Below, one piece after another: positions 43,840 to 55,114 of a DNA stretch of 64,000 nt. Made by a program: the position numbers and the translations under genes. Origin of the DNA: Opisthorchis felineus (Eukaryota; Platyhelminthes; Trematoda; Opisthorchiida; Opisthorchiidae); contig SJOL01006401.1 in assembly GCA_004794785.1 (NCBI GenBank), positions 23,255 through 87,254 on the forward strand. The letters are read 5' to 3'. Numbering within the stretch: position 1 is the stretch's first letter; the number at the start of each line of letters is the position of its first letter. The notes beneath the pieces are model-generated. The model made no database searches and was not told the origin of the DNA. It saw nothing but the letters and a program-made list of their open reading frames with translations.

Positions 43840-44600
43840 TGTCGCTGGGCCACCGGCACAGTCAGTCTTACCAGAGATTCAACGCTTGAAGGAGGTTGGC
43901 TGGGTTGCTACACAGGCAGAAGTTCCAGCATTGCTTACGGTTATGGACCTATCGATCCAGCTATCAGTAACACCCGATTAGCGCGCATAAGTTGAAGATG
44001 GTTCGGATATGTGTTTGACTTCTAAGCCCATGAGTCCCTCACTGGCCGAGTGTCATGATTATATAAACGTGCGTATTTTTCGCCGGCCGACCGCAATAAA
44101 AAGCGGTCACGGAGAGGTGTACGATCGGATCCCACACCGGTACTCCAGAGGGAGAGACAGGAAATGATCCATTGCCGCATCATCAACAACAGCACAGACA
44201 GCATTACACCTGTAATTAACGCTGGTACTTGGCTGTCATCGGAGCGGATGACAACGTGGTCTGTTTCGGTTCAGGGCTGGTTCGTCGGTGAGAATCACGT
44301 AATCAGGCGACTTTCACTGTTCAGGAAATTGGTATTGCAAAGGAAAAGTATGTGACCGGCGCACATTTATAAAAGGCATATTGCATTCAATCCAAGAAGA
44401 CCGCCCAATTCAGCCTCGAACGCTAAGCCTACCTACCTAAGATTTAATGTTACCAGCCGCCACAGCAATGTCTGGGCTTCCAGCTTGTTGCAAAGAACAC
44501 CTAAAGCGTTCCGAAAATCCAGAGCAAGGATCTGCTAGGACATAAACAGACTTAATAAACGGGTGGCGATGAACAGAATTTTCTCCCCGAAAATGTATGC
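43840..44600. other. Unassigned, possibly old retroelement DNA
   Basis: The stretch at 43990-44020 decodes RWFGYVFDF in one frame, loosely like non-LTR C-terminal blocks, but the context is too decayed to assign. Confidence 0.25.
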
Positions 44601-44617
44601 TCGGGTGAACAAATCCT

Positions 44618-45700
44618 TCATCATCATCATCCTCATCAGAGACAGCAGCGTCAGTGTTGACACTGATGCTTCACTGCCGTACAACCATAAAGCTCACCCA
44701 GTCATATATAAAGCGCTAGAGTGAAAAGAAAAGAAAAAGAAGGAATGGAGGAGGGGACCTAGTGCTGGCCTATGTCAAGCATTCTGAGGTGTCTAAACTT
44801 CCAAGCGCTGAAAGGGGGCGAGATGGCCGAAGTGGTTAGAGCGCGAATTTACTGACCGCAAGGTTCGTGGTTCGAACCCGACCTCTGCCTCTCGACTTCC
44901 CCTGTCTAGGCTTGGGCAACCTGGCAGTATCCCAGCCCTCGTGCTTCCTTCTGGTAGCATGGCAGTTAGGCACCGAAAGGGTGCTACAGCTGAACGATTT
45001 TTTTTTCAAGCGCTGAATCAGAAAATCTGGAAAGAAACTGACAGCACGAACGCCACTGACATCGATCAGCCGCCATTTCTTGCAATGTCTCCGGTCAAGC
45101 ACAGGCGGGGTCACGGGGACCCCACTCAGGAAGGCGTACAACACCAACAACACCCAAACTCTTCGTAATCTTTTTCACGCCCTTCTGCCAAGTCATACGT
45201 TGTCCACCTCGCCATTCTGAAGGAGGCACGGAGAACAACACTCGTCTCGGTAGATGGTGTTTCGGCATACGTAGCACATGACCGAGCCACCGAAGTCAAT
45301 GGTGCTGGATGTTTTCCGCAACTGAAGTACCAGCCACACAACCAAATACCCGCTTTCTAATCACCTCGTTACCAATCCACTGACGCCATTCAAAACCGGC
45401 CACGCTTCTGAGGAATCGGTGGTCAAAAACCTGAAGACGTCTCACATCATATGTCTGCAAAGGCCACGTGTCGCACCCATACTTACTTACTGTAGCCTGG
45501 TACACGCGACCCTTGAGACCCAGTGATATGCCTTTTTGACGCCACAAGTGACACAAACTAGCAAACGTGATTCGGGCCTTTGAGATTCTTGCACTGACTT
45601 CATCAGACAGTTCCGTTTGCTTTTGACAGAGAGCACAAGCTGGTGGAGAGAAAATCCAGCATACGAGCAAGAGCAGCTTATTGTCCTGTTTGCTTCAACC
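44618..45700 (-). pseudogene. Non-LTR family A, C-terminal part and 3' tail
   Basis: On the minus strand: [94 protein letters not shown] and SLGVVGVVRLPEWGPRDPA. A 3' UTR ends in gatgatgatgat (about 44625). It is 5'-truncated, with a frame change near 45280. A SINE (44813-45006) sits in its 3' UTR. Confidence 0.85.
44813..45006 (+). mobile_element. tRNA-derived SINE (family 1), best copy, 11-bp TSD
   Basis: 194 bp beginning agggggcgagatggccgaag, with A box near 44824-44835 and B box ggttcgaaccc at 44869-44879. The body contains gggcaacctggcagtatccc. It ends gaacga followed by a run of T (about 44998-45006), which is also a pol III stop. CAAGCGCTGAA lies at 44802-44812 and 45007-45017, a perfect duplication. 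It is inserted in the family A 3' UTR. Confidence 0.95.
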
Positions 45701-45744
45701 TATGAGCACTAAATGCAAATAAGTGAACCGGTCCACGGCGGTTA

Positions 45745-46260
45745 AAGATTTATTTTAAGGTGTCCGAGGCCGCTACTGTGAACGACCAAAGGATGAGCTG
45801 GTGTGCATCTGACGGAGAACTCTGGGCAGTTGAGTCAACGACGAAAGGAAAGAAACGGTATGGTAAAGTGGACAGTAGTCTTGAATTGTGGATCTCCACG
45901 GTAATTGATAGCCACATGATCCAACTGGGTCCACGGTTGACCTGCGCATGATGACCACTAGGTCATGCGATGCGAAAGTTTATGTTGAAAATCCGTACTG
46001 GCCACAAACGGTTGATGATCAGCACAGAGCTCGAGGAGTCGTTCTCCGTTGTCTCTATGGAGAGCATCGGCTCCAAATCAATCGTCCAGATGTGATTCCA
46101 AGGAACCCAGACGACCGACTTGGGTATTCGTATCGCCCACAGGGACGACAATGTCAGTCTTACGGGCTTGACGAAATGGCTCGGATGAATCTCGAAAGTA
46201 TCCAACCGTCAGAACTGCAGACCGTTGGGGCGAATGCCGATATTACAACCAGGTACTAGT
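45745..46260 (-). pseudogene. Family B endonuclease fragment
   Basis: On the minus strand ttttcaacataaactttcgc and cgtggacccagttggatcat match the endonuclease end at 27497-27600 closely, followed by atcaattaccgtggag and caattcaagactactg. Several stops break the frame. It abuts the family A copy at 44618-45700 in the same orientation, so the two families are juxtaposed. Confidence 0.8.
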
Positions 46261-46439
46261 TTTTATTTCGACTAGCAATGAGCTTGACTGGGCTAGATAA
46301 TCAAACGGCGCAAAGGTGACTGTTCATTGGAATTCAGTTCTGCAAGGTACGCTCAGCTTTGTGGCTGAGTTCAACTACCCATGCCACATATTCTTTGAGC
46401 CACGGTTTCCGGAATACCGGATACACGGAGAGTGAAATG

Positions 46440-47130
46440 TGCATAGAAATTGATAGGGCAGCGACCCAAATTGAAGTAAAGAAAAAATTCCGGGGTAGTG
46501 AATATCCAACTATTTTGATCAGGCGTCGGTTAAGAAACCCGTTAATTCCACATAAACCAGAGACATCCGAAGCCATTCGAAGGAATATAAAACAGGGCTG
46601 ACATAAGAGTAACGCTCAAGAAGAGAAAGCCTCAGCGAACTGTAAAGGTGAATATGATTAGGGACTGACTACAAAATTGAATGCAACTACTGCACAAAGG
46701 CCTTTGCGCAGTCTGTATAGAACAGATTTGAAGTGCATAAACCAAGCCGGCTAAAACTTTCACGCAATCGCAGCCACCCTCCAACTAAAATGTCGTAGCA
46801 CTTACAAACCCACACAGAATTACAAAGTTTAGCCGTGACAACCAAAATGAACCATCATTTGAAACGCCTTGAACTGGACTTAAACCCGATAAGAAACTAT
46901 TTGAGATTCCACCAACCCAACTGGAAGATTCAGGCAACCACGCTAACCGATAAGGCTTTTAACTGACATTCAACAATGAGACAGTGTATTAGTCGGAAGA
47001 TTGGTTCTCCGTCTGCCTTAAAACTTGGCGAACTTAGTAACCTACTCAACTGGACTTACGAAGCCTTTGTGCCAAAAGCGGAACGTTGCCCAGCTACAAA
47101 ACCACCGAATGTTTACCAGGCCCTTCTAAA
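46440..47130 (+). pseudogene. Second Penelope-like fragment (endonuclease end and terminal repeat)
   Basis: 46440-46600 decodes QIEVKKKFRGSEYPTILIRR and IPHKPETSEAIRRN, parallel to 8760-8940. 46660-46740 gives KIECNYCTKAFAQSV-like linker sequence. 46900-47130 matches the right arm at 9205-9443 (caacccaact, caggcaaccacgctaaccg, ttggttctccgtctgcctta). The hammerhead-like core is mutated (cttacga, gcggaac). Confidence 0.78.
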
Positions 47131-47580
47131 ATGAAAGGACTGAGTTTGACATGCGCATTGCACCCACAAACTCCAAGGTCACGACTCTCGACATGCGATC
47201 ACTGAACACACAAGTGGGGCTCCTTGGCCGCACAATGCTCTTAGCTGCAAGACCTTTGCGAGTGGAATAAAACTTTTCACGCCACAATGTTGCATTTTGT
47301 TGCGTATGTATTCAAACCAAAAACCACCCTAATCTATTTTCCTATTTTTGCAGCTCACCAAATTTCATTGTCCACTGAGGCAATCATGCATCTGGCGGAA
47401 AAATTCTGGTGGAATACTTTCCTAGCATTACTGGGGCCCCGTGATGCCGAGCTCAAACGTTTGGGCAGGTATTCTGAATTCGATTGTCCGTCTGTTTTAG
47501 TCCATCAGGGACACGCGGTAACTTTCGAAAATTCAACTCTATTTTGCGAATACTGAGCGCCCACACACGTCGACAGTCAT
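47131..47580. other. Unassigned
   Basis: An 89-codon open frame (47287-47553) on the plus strand has no recognised family. Family B sequence starts at its right edge. Confidence 0.35.
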
Positions 47581-49075
47581 TCATATCTTCAAAAAAAGAA
47601 CGCAAACACTGTGCGAAGGTCACCGTGACATTAAGCTGGTAGCTGTAACATCGAAGGTGCTCCCTGGTCTAATCCTTCGAAGGTTGACTGAACACAGGGT
47701 GAGGCAAATGCATGAAAAACAAGCTGGATTCTGTCCTGCAAGAGGATGTATCAATTACATTTTCACCATCTGCCAGATTTTGGAGCAGCGGCACTGCTTT
47801 CAGCGCCCAACAACGATGGTCTTCCTTGACTTGAAAGTTGACCTTGTTTCTATGTACCGTCAGGCACTATGGCAGTTTCTGTGGATCCACAGTGTCCACC
47901 ATAAATACTTCACCCTTTATTAAACGCTGTACAACTTCCACAGACGTCTGAAGACCTACGGGAAGCTCTCGCCTGAGTTCATTACATCAAGTGGTGTCGT
48001 CATCATCGTTGTCAGCCATAAAAACCGCGCACTTGTCGTACAGTGGTTATAGCTGTCACAGTTTCGTTCACCGATGATTTGGGGAGGTGGGGTAGGTAGC
48101 TGCGCATTGGAGGCAGGAGCTGATAAATTGGTGTGTAAATACAAGACTGTCGGTGGACTGTCAAGTGGGGGAATGGGAAGAGAGCTATGCACTGAAGGCA
48201 ATAGCTTGGATGCACGAGCGCCATTGAGGGCGCGACTGGGCCATGTCTGCTAATGTCTCTAACCATTGATGTGGCCCGTCTCGGGGTCCCCATCCAGGAA
48301 GACGGCAATGACCAGCGCAGCTGAATTTGCTGTTTGACCTCCCCTGGCTCGTTTTCACCCTTCGCGTGGTTCTGCAAAAAGGACACGTCGAGGAATTCGA
48401 TCGACTGGTATACGCAGCACGTGGCCAAGCCAGCGCAACCTATGCAGTGTGATCGGTTCATTTATCGAGGGTGAGTTATTTCTTCCGAATACCATTCGAC
48501 GTACTTCAGCATTTCTGATCCGGTGTTCCCACCAGACTCGGGCAATGCTCCGAATAATATTGTTTGCATTACCACGGGGTCAGACCCAAGAGTAGCTATG
48601 TCGTCTGCGTACTCGACACCTGTGAGCGGACGCCCCGGGAGAACTTCGACCCCACAGGCATTAGAGGCTGTAGTGGGTCTTCCATGATCGTATCAATCAC
48701 GAAGTTGAAGAGGAAAGGTGAAAGAGGACAGCCCTGTCTGACACCACTTGATATGGTGAACTCAGGCGAGAGCTTCCGGTGAACCTTCACACGGCCGGGG
48801 GAATTGGCGTACAGCGCCTTGAGGAGGGTCAAGAATTTATAGGGGACGCCTTTGCTCCTGACGGTCCACAGAGTCAAAGGCAGTTTGCAGATCAATGAAC
48901 ACGGCCATTGTTTGTGTCAGTAAAGGCTGTCCTCTTACACCTTCCCTCTTCAACTTCGTCAATGATATGATCATGCCTAACTCACTCGCAGCCTGCAATG
49001 CCTTTGAGGTCGAAAGGTTCCCCGGGCATTCGTTCATAGATACCGAGTACGCGGACGACATAGTGTAGCGCGAGT
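47580..49075 (+). pseudogene. Family B RT copy split by another family B copy
   Basis: The left part (47580-47998) decodes [63 protein letters not shown] and KTYGKLSPEFITSSG. The right part (48914-49075) resumes with GCPLTPSLFNFVNDMI and TEYADDIV. Taking out 47999-48913 plus one GTGTC restores the family B order (SSGV..GCPL). The YADD palm motif is intact in the right part, but stops and the 5' truncation make it dead. Confidence 0.82.
47999..48913 (-). mobile_element. Family B copy inserted inside family B, minus strand
   Basis: On the minus strand it starts with MAVFIDLQTAFDSVDRQ, continues [39 protein letters not shown] and [14 protein letters not shown], loses part of the palm/thumb by deletion near 48560, then gives [20 protein letters not shown] and the family 3' end with its gat repeat at 47999-48008. 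GTGTC (47994-47998, 48914-48918) is a probable 5-bp target-site duplication. Confidence 0.82.
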
Positions 49076-49129
49076 AGTCAGGACATCAGCTGCACTTGAC
49101 GTTCGCAAGAATGTTGTGACGGCTCACGG

Positions 49130-49745
49130 CGGTTCTGAAATGATCAGATATGGAACTGTAGTACACAGCGTCTGCCAGTTTAAACTGATTGATTTGTGGT
49201 ATTCGTGATGCAGAACCTTGTTCACTGGGCTTCGGCTCATGGGCTTTCTTTCTATTTTCCATCCACATAAATTGTCGTGAACCCCTACCTTCGGAGAACC
49301 ACTATCCCTTGGTGCCTCCATAGCGTGTATATATACTACGTATTTGGCGACCACGCCAGGTTAGTTACCACTGGTAGACCTACCACAAGGACCCTGGCTC
49401 CACACATGTGCATACAGGTCTCAGAGCTAACACGTGGCTCAGTCACTCGGCGGACGCGGTCCCAGGCACAGCAACTTCTGCACATGACCACCGGCCTCCC
49501 GCACCACACCACTAGCAGGGGCCTGTTCACGTAGGCCATGGTACACCGGGTGCTCTTCAAAAAGGGAGCTGGTGTAATATATGGTGTCTGCCTGTTTGAC
49601 TGATTCATGGGTAACTACTGGTGATGTAGAACCTTGCTTACTGGGCTTCAGCCCTTGAACTTTCTTTCTGTTTTCCATCTGCAGAAATTTTCATGAGCCC
49701 CTACCTTCGGAGAATCACCGTCCCCTGGTGCTTCCATTGCATTCA
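49130..49745 (-). repeat. Two direct copies of an unclassified repeat, about 415 bp apart
   Basis: 49150-49330 and 49565-49745 share accttgttcactgggctt-like blocks, ctttctttctattttccatc, cccctaccttcggagaa and tggtgcctcca in the same order. On the minus strand both give a similar peptide (MEAP-D--SPKVG-H---). The spacer 49336-49560 is shared by no other part of the window. Nature unknown. Confidence 0.65.
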
Positions 49746-49812
49746 TACTACAGAACCACCCGGCACACATTCGCATTCATACTACAGAACCACAAAGCAC
49801 ACTTTCGCCCAG
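49738..49812. repeat. Short tandem duplication
   Basis: The block gcattcatactacagaacca occurs twice in succession (from about 49739 and 49773), followed by gcacac. Confidence 0.75.
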
Positions 49813-50039
49813 GTTGTGTGACGCAGGAGGGAAGACCGGAGTGAGGCAACAACGGCCAAGAATCGAAACCGAAACGGCAGGCACAAGTCAAGCAGGGTAT
49901 AAAAATAGTTCAAGGTCACTCGATAGAATACACAAGCGGACTACTGCTTCCTGTCTGTGGCTCGTGGTGGCTTATCGAGAGTGCTTATAACAGGAATATT
50001 ATATATGTATATATTGGGTTAAACGATAAACGCGTGTTG

Positions 50040-50210
50040 GAAGCACGATTGGTTCAAATGGGCTTAGCCACCCAGCTAGGGTTTCCACCAACGCTGTTTC
50101 GGGGCTGGATGGTGTAGTGGGATAAGTGGGTCCGCGATTCGAATCCGGAGTCTGTCACCCGACCACCTTTCCGTTTTCTCCGGTCAATGCATAAATGACT
50201 TTGTTTAGGC
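50040..50210 (+). mobile_element. tRNA-derived repeat (family 2), copy 1
   Basis: aaatgggcttagccacccag and gtttccaccaac lead into a tRNA-like part: ggatggtgtagtgggataag (A box) and cgcgattcgaatccgg (B box), then ttttctccggtcaatgcata. The same order is found at 54930-55110, so these are copies of one family. Confidence 0.65.
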
Positions 50211-50214
50211 TGGC

Positions 50215-51200
50215 TGCTTTTTTTCCAGCTTTGACACCCTTTTCCGACCTTCCGAAAAATATCGTATAACAGTCTCTAGACTTATAGCGTGGTGTTTTGT
50301 ACCCTTCTTTTGCTTTCATTATAACGTTACGTATTTCCTCAATTGCATGAACGTTTTTTGTTTGAATACGTCAAACCACAGAAACGCGCATTTTGTACAA
50401 TTTACATACAATACAGGCGTGGCCACGTGCTCCGACTTTCTCTTCTCATTTCGCTCGCGCTTACACCGGTCATCCGCAAGCTTCATATGCTAACTTTGGT
50501 AGCAAAACATTTCAGTCTGTCTTCGGAATTTATTGTAAGTGGGAGCTATCCGAAAGAAAACCCCTGGAAATCCACGATCGGGTTATTATTTATTCACTGA
50601 CCTGGGCCAAAGACGAGCTATTTTAAAAAGAACATTTCTTAGTGAGTCTGTTCCAGTCTACCCTTTTTATTATTGTGCACTCAATTCAGAGTAATTATAT
50701 TTATTTCTTTGCCACACTCCCGGTAAAGTAGCTTTTTGGGTACCCAGACCACTACAATAGAGCCAGAATTAGAAATGATAATAATTCTAGAGTACGTTTC
50801 TTCACTGAACACTATTGGTTTTGCTGGAAGTCATGCGTGGCATAAAAACATGATTAAGATGAAAGCCATCGAAGGGTCCCATTGCGTTAAGTCTTAGGTA
50901 TGTGGTTAAGTTTATTTACAGATATCCGAAAGCTCAAGTGTCAACATCCTCCCAACCCTGTATTAAAAGACGTGTTATGAATAGTCAGAATAATGCTGCG
51001 CGAAGAAAGAGAGATCGATGAAGAGCTCTTTAAGCACTGGACACTTTCTGCAATGGTAAGTTGACTTATTCACTTGATGAGCGTCAAATTGTGCATATTC
51101 CACGCTGAGTGCCCGGGGATTTCCTGGACTAACTCCTCCAAATTTTTGTGGACTGAATGCTTAAAGACGCAACAACGATAGAAGCTCCCGCCTCCGATGT
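50215..51200. other. Unassigned
   Basis: AT-rich sequence with short frames (50343-50626). No recognised feature. Confidence 0.4.
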
Positions 51201-51639
51201 GTAGTTATCTACACCAATCTACACGAATCGTCGGTGAAGGAAACTGTAGTGGCCACAGCCATCGTACAGCAAGTCCACGAGGACCGTTTAATAGCTTCGA
51301 CCTGACAACAAAACATGCAGTCCAGCAGTAGCCTTGTTCTGGTTCAACTCGATCGGATGCAAACGCAGATCGGCCAGCTTGTGGCCACAATTAACAGGAT
51401 AGATACCACAGCGAAACAGGTCACTAAATCGTACAAGTCCAGATCTGCTGACGTTTAAACGCGCTCCACGTCACGGCACCATAGAAACTTCCGTTTTTAT
51501 CATACGTAGTGCAAAGGCAGGGCCCTACGTCGGGCACCTACTTCTATCAACTTTTCCTCCAACTAGGTGAACCAACTGACTACTAGGTAGTAGCGACAGC
51601 CGCCTCTACCCAACCATTCCGTAGCCTTTATTACTTTAC

Positions 51640-51990
51640 TGATCGGGCTGCGGGACTGCGATTCTTCGTTGACGCTGGTGCAGAACTTAGCGTTATTCCT
51701 GCTGGAAACTTCGAACGCTAGTCTCCCGATCCACTTACGACGTTACAGGCGGCCAACCGCACCAGTGTAGACACATTCGGTCATCGATCACCGACGCTTG
51801 GCCTTAGACTATTCACTCCCCTGGATTTTTGTTGTCGGCGAAGTCCGTGTGCCTATCACCTGTGCGGACCTGTGCGACCAACAACCCTCGATACTAAATG
51901 ACAGAAGTTTCTGGATTTTTCACCGTCACTTTCGGCCTCATCAATTCAGGTCGGCGAATCATCAAATCCAAACGGTGCACAAGTCGCCCG
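51640..51990 (+). pseudogene. Gypsy retropepsin remnant
   Basis: GLRFFVDAGAELSVIPAG (from about 51651) is the aspartic protease active-site region. The motif reads D-A-G at 51672-51680 instead of D-S/T-G, which would impair catalysis. ATFGHRSPTL-like and LFTPLDF sequence follows in a shifted frame. Confidence 0.75.
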
Positions 51991-52084
51991 CGCTCCAGAG
52001 AATCCAGTTTCAAACAACTTACTTAAAATGTATCCCACTTTATTGAAGCCGCCTTATTCCATTTCGTGTGTGCCATACTCAGTT

Positions 52085-53130
52085 GAGAATCACGCTAAGA
52101 TCACTGGTTCTGCGATTCCTTCCCGCCCTCAATGACTGTACCCTGAGAATCTACGTATTGCCAAATCGGGTTGTGACTGCATGCTGCAACACGGGATAAT
52201 CCGCCTTCATGTTCGTTTCGGGCCTCTCCCCTAGGTCTGGTCCGAAAATAATCCGCTGATTTTTGGTGGCCGTTTGGCGAATACCGGGCATTCAACTCTC
52301 ATACCATTCCCGACCGTTGCCCGCAACCGCGCATTCACGATTTTGCAGTGTGATTACAGGTCAAAACCGTTTTCTTCAAAATTGACCTCATCCGCGGGTA
52401 TTATCACATACTAGCGCCGACGAAATTCCCAAAACAGACATTAACACACCATTTGGTCTATTTGGATTCACCCGCATGCCTTCCGGTTTGCGGAACGCTG
52501 CTCAAACGTTCCAACGCTCCAGTGATCAGGTACTACGTAGCTTAAACCACCTTTTCGTCTGCGGCGATGTCTTCGTGATAAACAAATTTACCGAAGGACC
52601 CAAATGGCACTGGCAATATCCTTTCGATCGTTTCCCACCGGTAAACCAAATAATTATATTTTTGCAGCAAACCGACTTAATTTCTTTAGCCATCGTATTG
52701 ACACCGAAGGGATCCGACTGCTGTCAGAAAAAGCTACCTTCATTTCGCTCTACAGATAACATGAGTTATGTCAAACTTTTGGACAATGTAGTCGATGACG
52801 CCTTCTTTCGCACAGAAGCACATCAGGTCGCATTGACTCCCAGTGATCTACGATTCATCGCCACCGCTCAGCAGCCGGAACCCAAATTTCTGACGTTATC
52901 TAGCCTTACGTCCTTGAAGTTCATCAAATTATCGCTTCTCAACTCTGACGGCTCTATCGTTTGTGACAGTATAGACGCCTTGTGCCTGACAACTTTCATA
53001 AACTTCCCATCCAAGCATACGGACCACTCACAAACTCGTGTCAAAAAGATACGCTTGTCCAAATACGCAAAAAAAGATCCGTACATGGGCGAAGCTTTGT
53101 CTAAACCATCACGAAATCAAGATAAGTAGA
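52085..53130 (+). pseudogene. Gypsy reverse transcriptase and RNase H remnant
   Basis: 52095-52320 gives HAKITGSAIPSRP and YPENLRIAKSGCDCMLQHGI. 52430-52600 gives INTPFGLFGFTRMPSGLRNA, AQTFQRSSDQVLRSLNHLF, then VCGDVFVI where intact elements have V-Y/F-x-D-D-x-L-V. The catalytic DD is lost (52560-52571). The frame 52476-53126 runs on for 217 codons, including VALTPSDLRFI-type RNase H/connection sequence. Confidence 0.78.
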
Positions 53131-53159
53131 CACAATTTTTTCACCTAACGTTTGTCGGC

Positions 53160-54150
53160 CACCTTATTCGCGCTTCCAAAGCGTCTACGTCGATCTTGTT
53201 GGACCATTGCCACCGCCTAGAAGTTTTACTCGTTCCCTTATCCGTGTCACCTCTTTTCACCCGCTCTCCCGAGGATATTCCGACTGATGATAATCAGCTA
53301 AAAACTTTGCCAGAGCTTTTGTTGAAAATTAGATTTCTACATTTAGTAGACCAGGTAGCATTACCACTTATCTGGGCCCACGATACACGCCAACACTCTT
53401 CCGCCGCCTCAAGCGGCTGCTTGAAACGGATCACTTCAGAACACTGACGTAACATCTGGCTGTCAACACCATCGTCGAATGCTTCCATAGACAACTCACG
53501 GTATTGCCGATCGCCCCCCTAGCACGCACTGGTTGGAGTGTATCTTGCCTACTCGCCTCAGTATACACAATACTGTTGGAAAACGTGGGTTCCGCAGCTT
53601 TTGACCACATTTGTGGCACGACCTCACGCCCTAATGACGAAATGCTTGCAAAATGTCCAGATACTGGTGAAATTATTCGCACGTATTACACTTATCGGAT
53701 CCAACAACACATGCGTGACATCCGCCCACTACCAAATCAACAGAGCCTAGATCTTACCACATGTTATTTCGTTGTTGTGCGCGTCGACGCGATCAGGAAA
53801 CCGTCGTACAAGTGTTATTTTCCACTGGTTTATCAGAGGGTTGACCATTTATTTAATGATCGCAACGGCCGCAAAGACACAATGAGCATTGATCGGTTAA
53901 AGGTTGCTTACGAGCGCATACGACCAACTCTAGATGGCGAGCATACCACTTACCACCCCGCCACTCAGTCATATTGTCATACAAACTCTACCTTGACAGA
54001 CACAGCACACACCCTTACCTACAAGGATTTCTCGACGTCAAACTTCCTGTTCGTTTCAAGGGGTAGCCAGTGTGACACTTTTTTTCTCGAGCATCATGCC
54101 CACCCAGTCGATGCTCCAGCCGGGGGTTCTGTAGCACTTACAAACTGCTA
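53160..54150 (+). pseudogene. Gypsy integrase and C-terminal remnant
   Basis: The 215-codon frame upstream of 54150 begins just after the integrase motif, which reads VNTIVECFHRQLTVL at about 53462 (NG-VER-HRQLK in intact copies). VYTILLENVGSAAFDHICGT follows (the R..YKEDL..S.AEL..G block). 53700-53760 decodes a SAHYQINRA-like C-terminal segment in another frame. Confidence 0.72.
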
Positions 54151-54305
54151 GTTTTCCTGTTTATTACCGTCTCTTTTCCCACTTCAATATCCGTCGCATT
54201 CTTTGCGCTTTTGCTGTGTGACTGTTTTAAAATTACTGGTCGAACAATACTGGCTACCGCCAAGCCCTAATGTGAACAGAAATTTCAGATGCAAACACAA
54301 GACCT

Positions 54306-54770
54306 ATGTTTTCTTACCAGTGGATTATTATTGTGCCCGTGGGAGATATGAACATCAGGGAAGTAGAACATTTTCTATGTAGCGTGGTGGTTCAAAGGAA
54401 TACGGATCTACAGAATTTTGCTCCTGTGAACTGTGAGTCAAAATCTCCTTGGATTGTTTTCCCTGTGTCTTATATATTCCTGACACTAGTACTTTGTCCT
54501 GTTCAGTTGGAAGTCCTTGACGCGTTTAAATTCTACATGTCCGCTTACACAACTGAGGAGTATGTGGCACCCCAAATTTCAGTGCTTGAACCACGTCTCT
54601 TCATTAGGTTTATGAACAACGTAGAACAACTGGTTGCCCGCAAGTCAGCAAAATTTCCTGCTTATCACGCAACTTTGGCGGATGCTTGTGCCAAACGTAC
54701 GGGGCACATCAGCGCGTGCTGCCTACGGACACTTAAAGCAGATCACACTACTGAAACCGCCCGCCCAACT
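54306..54770 (+). CDS. Unrecognised 155-codon open frame
   Basis: It starts MFSYQWIIIVPVGDMNIREV and ends DHTTETARPT. It has one hydrophobic stretch (WIVFPVSYIFLTLVLCPV, about residues 50-67) and no motif I recognise. It follows the gypsy remnant by 150 bases and could be leftover mobile DNA, an exon or a chance frame. Confidence 0.2.
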
Positions 54771-54904
54771 TGAGATTAAGTGAAAGACGCACATGAAATT
54801 ATGCGTTCACTCAAGTGGGCGAAACAACAGCACATTTGTGCCGTATCTCAGTTTATAAGCTATTACGGCCGGGGTCAGCGAGCCTTACGAGAGTCGATTC
54901 CTTC

Positions 54905-55110
54905 ACAAGCAGGACCCGGAAATATAACTTGTTTAAATGGGCTCGGCAGCTCAACTGGGTTTTCCACCAACCGTGTTCCCTGGCCGAATGGTTGAATAGG
55001 ATTTTGCGTTGCAAAAGCCAGTTCGCCAGACCGCGATTCGAATCCGCCCTCCATTGCCCAACTTCTTCTCCACGTTTTTCGGTTAACGCATAAATGATCT
55101 ATTTCATCGT
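54905..55110 (+). mobile_element. tRNA-derived repeat (family 2), copy 2
   Basis: tttaaatgggctcggcagct and gttttccaccaaccgtgttc, then ctggccgaatggttgaatag (A box) and cgcgattcgaatccgc (B box), then cacgtttttcggttaacgca. This parallels 50040-50210. The tRNA-like part looks like a Ser/Leu type head. Confidence 0.68.
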
Positions 55111-55114
55111 TCCA

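Larger units (their letters stand above)
51200..54150 (+). mobile_element. Gypsy-type LTR retrotransposon pol, decayed, LTRs not found
   Basis: Protease, RT, RNase H and integrase remnants follow in the Ty3/gypsy order on the plus strand. No pair of flanking direct repeats could be recognised, so the ends are approximate. It is a different lineage from the element at 4468-7427: the protease and RT resemble the gypsy type with the TPFGLFEF..MPFGLRNAAQ block. Confidence 0.8.

Noticed and set aside
43840..44260. A separate non-LTR family from the RWFGYVFDF stretch
   Set aside because: One short peptide match in very decayed sequence is not enough to call a family.
15808..45006. tRNA genes at the family 1 SINE heads
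   Set aside because: The heads have A and B boxes but lack a proper acceptor stem and anticodon arm, and they recur with the same body and tail, so they are SINE copies.
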